A stretch of 11,583 nt of DNA from CAYLMG01 sp964464635 (GTDB taxonomy: Bacteria > Planctomycetota > Phycisphaerae > Sedimentisphaerales > Anaerobacaceae), in NCBI GenBank assembly GCA_964464635.1, contig CAYXGT010000084.1, forward strand, positions 1 through 11,583. The letters run 5' to 3'. Below the pieces are notes generated by a model. It had not been told where the DNA came from, did no database searches, and worked only from the letters and a program-made list of their open reading frames with translations. Below, one piece after another: positions 8,680-11,583 of the stretch (within the stretch, counting starts at the first letter, position 1; each line of letters opens with the position of its first letter). The position numbers and the translations under genes are program-made.

Positions 8680-9999
8680 ATGGAGCATCTCGATTTTACC
8701 ATTGATTCGCTCGGCCGAAGTGACATAAAGTCACCCGTCGAGCTGTCGAAAAAAACAGGCGATTATCTGGCTAACTACGTCGATGACGCACAGCGTATCA
8801 TTTATGATATCGAGACAGTCTCGGATGCCGGCAGCTTGAAATTACCCGCAAATCGGCTTGTTGAGGTCGCAGGTCCTCGCGAGTTTATTTTCTTTAAACC
8901 GGCAGACGTGCACGCGGCAATCGTAACCTGTGGAGGACTTTGTCCCGGCCTTAATGATGTTATACGCGCTGTTGTTATGTGCCTGTGGTATCGTTACGGC
9001 GTAAAGAAGATTTCCGGCATCAGGTACGGCTATCGCGGTTTTCTCACCCGATTTAATCTGCCCGTTATGCAGCTTAATCCCGAGCTGGTCGATGACATTC
9101 ACCGCAAGGGCGGAACCATTCTCGGCTCATCGCGGGGCTACGGTGACAGAACCACTGAGATTGCTGACAGCATCGAGAAGATGGGTATCAATATACTATT
9201 TACTATCGGCGGCGACGGCACGCAGAAAGGCGCCCTGAATATTTCAAGGGAGCTTGAAAATAGAAAACTTAAAGTTGCCGTTGTCGGCGTCCCCAAAACA
9301 ATTGACAATGACCTGAGTTTTGTTCAGAAATCTTTCGGCTTCCAGACAGCCGTATCGAAGGCTGTGGACGCAGTTTCCGCAGCCCACACCGAGTCTCACG
9401 GAGCGATTAACGGTATCGGTATCGTTAAGGTGATGGGCAGACAGTCAGGCTTTATCGCCGCCCACACAGCTCTTGCTATAAACGACGTCAATTACGTCCT
9501 TGTCCCCGAGGTGCCTTTTGAGCTCGATGGCGAAAACGGTCTGCTCGCCCATCTCGAAACAAGATTAAAAAATCGCCATCACGCCGTAATCCTTGTCGCC
9601 GAAGGCGCAGGACAGGGCCTTCAGCAAATGACTCAGACTGTCGATGCATCAGGTAATGTAAAGCTCTCTGATATCGGCCTTTTTCTTAAAGACAAAATTA
9701 CCGATTACTTCAAAGAAAAAAATATGGAGATAGGCCTCAGGTACATTGACCCCAGCTATATTATAAGGGCTGCTCCCGCAAATTCGGACGACTCGATTTA
9801 TTGTGAGAGATTGGGTGTAAACGCCGTGCACACCGCGATGGCCGGCAAGACCGCCGTTTTGATAAGTCTTATCAATGACCATTTCGTCCACGTACCGATG
9901 AGGATGGCTGTCTCCAAAAAGAACAATATCGACCCTGACGGCTCACTCTGGCGAGACGTCATCGAAGCCACCGGCCAGCCGCTACTTATGAAAAACTGA
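8680..9999 (+). CDS. pfkA: Atypical ATP-dependent 6-phosphofructokinase (group II, clade X)
   Basis: Predicted to phosphorylate fructose 6-phosphate to fructose 1,6-bisphosphate. The 439-residue product resembles the PPi-PFK group II clade X family, which includes plant, trypanosomatid and spirochaete enzymes that use ATP despite ancestry among PPi enzymes. Motifs are CGGLCPGLND (84-93), YGYRGF, IGGDGT (176-181) with Gly180 at the donor-selecting position, PKTIDNDL (205-212) with catalytic Asp209, and MGRQSGF (252-258). Gly180 points to ATP, while Lys206 is retained from PPi-type relatives, the combination typical of this clade. About 75 residues precede the core, as in the family. AGGCGG at 8667-8672 sits 7 bases before the ATG. 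It follows the PPi-type gene by 89 bases and has its own promoter-like site. Donor preference is inferred from motifs. Confidence 0.88.
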   Translation: MEHLDFTIDSLGRSDIKSPVELSKKTGDYLANYVDDAQRIIYDIETVSDAGSLKLPANRLVEVAGPREFIFFKPADVHAAIVTCGGLCPGLNDVIRAVVMCLWYRYGVKKISGIRYGYRGFLTRFNLPVMQLNPELVDDIHRKGGTILGSSRGYGDRTTEIADSIEKMGINILFTIGGDGTQKGALNISRELENRKLKVAVVGVPKTIDNDLSFVQKSFGFQTAVSKAVDAVSAAHTESHGAINGIGIVKVMGRQSGFIAAHTALAINDVNYVLVPEVPFELDGENGLLAHLETRLKNRHHAVILVAEGAGQGLQQMTQTVDASGNVKLSDIGLFLKDKITDYFKEKNMEIGLRYIDPSYIIRAAPANSDDSIYCERLGVNAVHTAMAGKTAVLISLINDHFVHVPMRMAVSKKNNIDPDGSLWRDVIEATGQPLLMKN

Positions 10000-10038
10000 A
10001 ATATTTTAAAACTTTACACGAAAGAGACTTGCTATGTT

Positions 10039-10066
10039 GTCATTCCGCACTTGATGCGGAATCCAG
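10039..10066. repeat. Short palindromic dispersed-type repeat in the convergent gap
   Basis: ATTCCGCA at 10042-10049 and TGCGGAAT at 10055-10062 form a perfect 8-bp stem around a CTTGA loop, flanked by GTC on the left and CCAG on the right. The pattern (TCATTCC, stem, GGAATCCAG) resembles palindromic repeats that I recall being scattered in many bacterial genomes; there is only one copy here. It lies between the convergent second kinase gene and the SIR2-like gene. It could slow transcription from either side, but no T-run follows it on either strand. The rest of the 144-base gap is AT-rich with nothing recognised. Confidence 0.6.
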
Positions 10067-10143
10067 TCTTTCAAAAGATATATTATTTCTTCTGTCGAGA
10101 TAAATATAAAAGGATTTTCTACAAAGCAATATTTTAATTAAGC

Positions 10144-11133
10144 TCAATTTGATTTCAAAATATCATCCCAGACAACATCTTTCGCTTTTTCGCCTATGAG
10201 ATTGATATTATTACCGAAAATCGTGGTAAAATTAGTCTTTATCTCGTCGGCTTTATTTTTGTCTTTGGCTTCTGGATTAATAACCGTGATTTTATCTGGT
10301 GGCTTGTCTCTGTCCTGAATGCAAATTGAAAAGAAGAATCGAGCCAGAGTATCGTAAGGTGACATAGAAAATCCAACCACGTAAATCTGTTCTGCTTGCC
10401 TTAAAGCCCTAAAAGCATTTGCCCAGGTTTTCGCACTGCCGGGTATATTATGCAATTTCTTATTACTTCCGAGTCCGGCATTGCCTTTAATTTGATTTTG
10501 AGGTGGATTTGTTTTTCTGTCAAGTAACGAGCAATAATTTTTTGTTCGCCACAGCTCTTGTCCTTCAGTGCCTTCCTTTGAAAAAAGTTTTATCCGTTCT
10601 TTTCCTTCATTTATTTTTCCCCCATTAATTGGCTCAAAAATAAACCAGTCAATCGAACCGTGCATTTTTAAGATGGTTATTCCACCTTTATTTCTGTCGA
10701 GCAAACCATGATTCCATTCTTTTTTCTTTTCTGAAAGTGCAGATTCAACCAAAGTATCGTAATTGAAAGTAATAACATTATCATCCTTTGTCAGATGGTT
10801 GGCAAATTGTTTTATATAGTCATAGTTTGCTTTTTTCTGCTCACAACAAATAATGTAAGCCAGGTCTTCTTCCATATATTCTATGTATGCATCTGTTCCG
10901 TTTTGCCTCGTTTTATATGATTGAGCATAGTCAAAGAATTGTTCGATATTTACATCTTCGCATTTTTCTACTTTATTTATTTCATCTATTAATTGCTTTG
11001 CCCATTGTTGAAAATTTTCCAAATCTTTAAGCCCTTCCGACTTTATTATCTTTTCTGTTAGTTCGGTCGCCAGGGGAAGACCTGCATCTTTTGAAAAACC
11101 TGCTCCTAAAATAAACACGCGTTTTGTACTCAT
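10144..11133 (-). CDS. SIR2-like family protein, stand-alone, probable NAD-binding/NADase core
   Basis: A 329-residue protein with the SIR2-like fold signature. GAGFSKDAGLP (10-20) forms the nucleotide-binding loop, ITFNYDT (121-127) carries Asn124, LKMHGSIDW (155-163) carries His158, and IYVVGFSMSPYD (250-261) is the late Rossmann strand seen in this family. Asn and His at these places correspond to the catalytic pair of bacterial SIR2 NADases such as those in Thoeris and other defence systems. No CxxC zinc motif of protein deacetylases is seen, nor any signal peptide, transmembrane segment or fused effector domain. The start at 11133 is chosen because AAGGGGGT (11147-11140) sits 6 bases before it and GAGFS then falls at the usual N-terminal place. 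The open frame extends to 11436, but through repeat-like DNA. The gene is AT-rich (18 G/C of 60 at 10801-10860, against 30 of 60 at 5641-5700 in addA), suggesting transfer. An anti-phage role is inference only. Confidence 0.82.
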   Translation of the reverse strand: MSTKRVFILGAGFSKDAGLPLATELTEKIIKSEGLKDLENFQQWAKQLIDEINKVEKCEDVNIEQFFDYAQSYKTRQNGTDAYIEYMEEDLAYIICCEQKKANYDYIKQFANHLTKDDNVITFNYDTLVESALSEKKKEWNHGLLDRNKGGITILKMHGSIDWFIFEPINGGKINEGKERIKLFSKEGTEGQELWRTKNYCSLLDRKTNPPQNQIKGNAGLGSNKKLHNIPGSAKTWANAFRALRQAEQIYVVGFSMSPYDTLARFFFSICIQDRDKPPDKITVINPEAKDKNKADEIKTNFTTIFGNNINLIGEKAKDVVWDDILKSN

Positions 11134-11139
11134 AACTTT

Positions 11140-11147
11140 ACCCCCTT
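11140..11147 (-). promoter_or_regulatory. Strong ribosome binding site fixing the SIR2-like gene start
   Basis: On the - strand, AAGGGGGT matches 7 of 8 positions of AAGGAGGT and lies 6 bases before the ATG at 11133. Other in-frame starts, the ATG at 11178 and the upstream one at 11436, have nothing comparable. Confidence 0.7.
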
Positions 11148-11309
11148 GAGGACTAAATAATACTTTACTATCGCGCATTAAAATATCGGCTTTATTGAAA
11201 GGCAGATTTAGGAAAATTTTTCTCTCACCTTGTCTCGCTGCTTTATCAATAGAAAACTTGTTAGTCTTGTTATCCTGTCTTAAACAGTGTGAATCCTGTG
11301 TTACTTGTG

Positions 11310-11318
11310 CCTTAGGTA
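11310..11318. repeat. CCTTAGGTA motif, copy 1
   Basis: The context is TGTGCCTTAGGTAATCCGTG, sharing TGCCTTAGGTA with the copy at 11458 and a GTG a few bases downstream with both other copies. It is the most diverged copy and stands about 140 bases from the next. Confidence 0.45.
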
Positions 11319-11350
11319 ATCCGTGTCTAATAAATTTTTTTCTCTGCGCT

Positions 11351-11403
11351 CTTAGCCTGTCCTGAGCGTACTTGTCCTGAGTGAAATCGAAGGAGTCGAA
11401 GGG
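11351..11403. repeat. TCCTGAG/TCGAAGG dispersed-type repeat fragment
   Basis: TGTCCTGAG occurs at 11358-11366 and again at 11373-11381, a 15-base offset. TCGAAGG occurs at 11387-11393 and 11396-11402, a 9-base offset. On the - strand it reads as SFDFTQDKYAQDRLRAQ, a peptide style I recall from many unrelated predicted proteins in environmental genomes, where it marks translated repeat DNA. It probably is such an element, not part of the SIR2-like protein. Confidence 0.6.
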
Positions 11404-11457
11404 CAGACTTTGCGGTTCAATAATCTGTGTAATCATTGAAAATCCGCGAAATTTATG

Positions 11458-11467
11458 CCTTAGGTAT
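11458..11467. repeat. CCTTAGGTAT motif, copy 2
   Basis: The context TTATGCCTTAGGTATCAGTG matches copy 3 closely and lies exactly 30 bases before it. The palindrome ATACCT-T-AGGTAT has one mismatch here (G for A in the left arm). Confidence 0.5.
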
Positions 11468-11484
11468 CAGTGATTAAATAATTT

Positions 11485-11497
11485 ATACCTTAGGTAT
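11485..11497. repeat. CCTTAGGTAT motif, copy 3, perfect palindrome
   Basis: ATACCT and AGGTAT flank a single T, giving a perfect 13-base palindrome. Its flanks (TTT on the left, CGTG on the right) resemble those of copy 2. Such a site could be a protein-binding operator or part of a small repeated element; the sequence alone does not decide. Confidence 0.5.
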
Positions 11498-11536
11498 TCG
11501 TGTTATTTCGTGAGAATTCGTGGTTTAAAATTTATT

Positions 11537-11577
11537 CTTCCTTCGTAATACTACGTCCGTGAGGGCGTAGATGGAAG
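11537..11577. repeat. Hairpin-forming element at the window edge
   Basis: CTACGTCC at 11551-11558 pairs with GGGCGTAG at 11563-11570 (7 Watson-Crick pairs and one T-G wobble) around a GTGA loop. An outer CTTCC at 11537-11541 can pair with GGAAG at 11573-11577. There is no T-run after it on the + strand. It may be a dispersed palindromic repeat or belong to a feature beyond the window. Confidence 0.45.
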
Positions 11578-11583
11578 TACCCG

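Larger units (their letters stand above)
11134..11583. other. 450-base gene-poor, repeat-rich flank upstream of the SIR2-like gene
   Basis: No convincing gene is seen. The frame of the SIR2-like gene stays open on the - strand to 11436, but its translation shows no known domain and partly derives from repeat DNA. The stretch holds a dispersed-type repeat near 11351-11403, three CCTTAGGTA motifs and a terminal hairpin. No good -35/-10 pair for the SIR2-like gene was found on the - strand within about 150 bases of its start. Confidence 0.5.

Noticed and set aside
10039..10066. Intrinsic terminator for the second kinase gene or the SIR2-like gene
   Set aside because: The stem is good but no run of T follows it on either strand, so it is listed as a repeat only.
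10144..11133. Sirtuin protein deacetylase
   Set aside because: The CxxC zinc-binding pairs of classical sirtuins are missing and the motifs (FNYD, MHGSIDW, VVGFS) fit the SIR2-like NADase-type family better.
11310..11497. CRISPR array
   Set aside because: There are only three short, imperfect and unevenly spaced copies with no spacer-like units and no cas genes.
10000..11583. Insertion sequence or transposase
   Set aside because: No transposase motif, long terminal inverted repeat or target duplication is visible; only short palindromic and dispersed repeats are present.
1..11583. tRNA or rRNA genes
   Set aside because: No tRNA cloverleaf with a TTCGA arm in proper spacing and no conserved rRNA stretch was noticed in the intergenic DNA.

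Overview
The window holds five genes in three blocks. Positions 27-7265 carry an addB-addA operon. It encodes the two large subunits of an AddAB helicase-nuclease, the functional counterpart of RecBCD, which processes double-strand DNA ends for recombination. Positions 7379-9999 carry two phosphofructokinase genes in a row. The first has the donor-site signature of a pyrophosphate-dependent enzyme, the second that of the atypical ATP-dependent clade. All four genes are on the + strand, have intact signature motifs and share a mid-GC composition.

From about 10000 the character changes. A convergent AT-rich gene on the - strand (10144-11133) encodes a stand-alone SIR2-like protein with a probable NAD-binding and NADase-type core. 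Its 3' side has a short inverted repeat at 10039-10066. Its 5' side has about 450 bases without a convincing gene (11134-11583). That stretch holds a TCCTGAG/TCGAAGG-type dispersed repeat, three copies of a CCTTAGGTA palindrome and a terminal hairpin. This looks like an accessory segment next to a conserved core. The open frame of the SIR2-like gene runs 101 codons further upstream, through the repeat. A strong Shine-Dalgarno supports starting at the internal ATG instead.

The organism is a bacterium. AddAB with an Fe-S AddB, paired PPi-type and clade-X phosphofructokinases, mid-GC core genes and dispersed repeats would fit an uncultured anaerobic planctomycete (Phycisphaerae/Sedimentisphaerales-like) or a relative. 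That is a low-confidence inference with no marker gene behind it.

The repair genes and the glycolytic genes have no obvious functional link. A promoter-like site lies between addA and the first kinase gene, and a better one before the second. No clear new multi-gene system is visible. The best lead is the orphan SIR2-like gene in its repeat-rich setting, whose partner, if any, would lie beyond position 11583.
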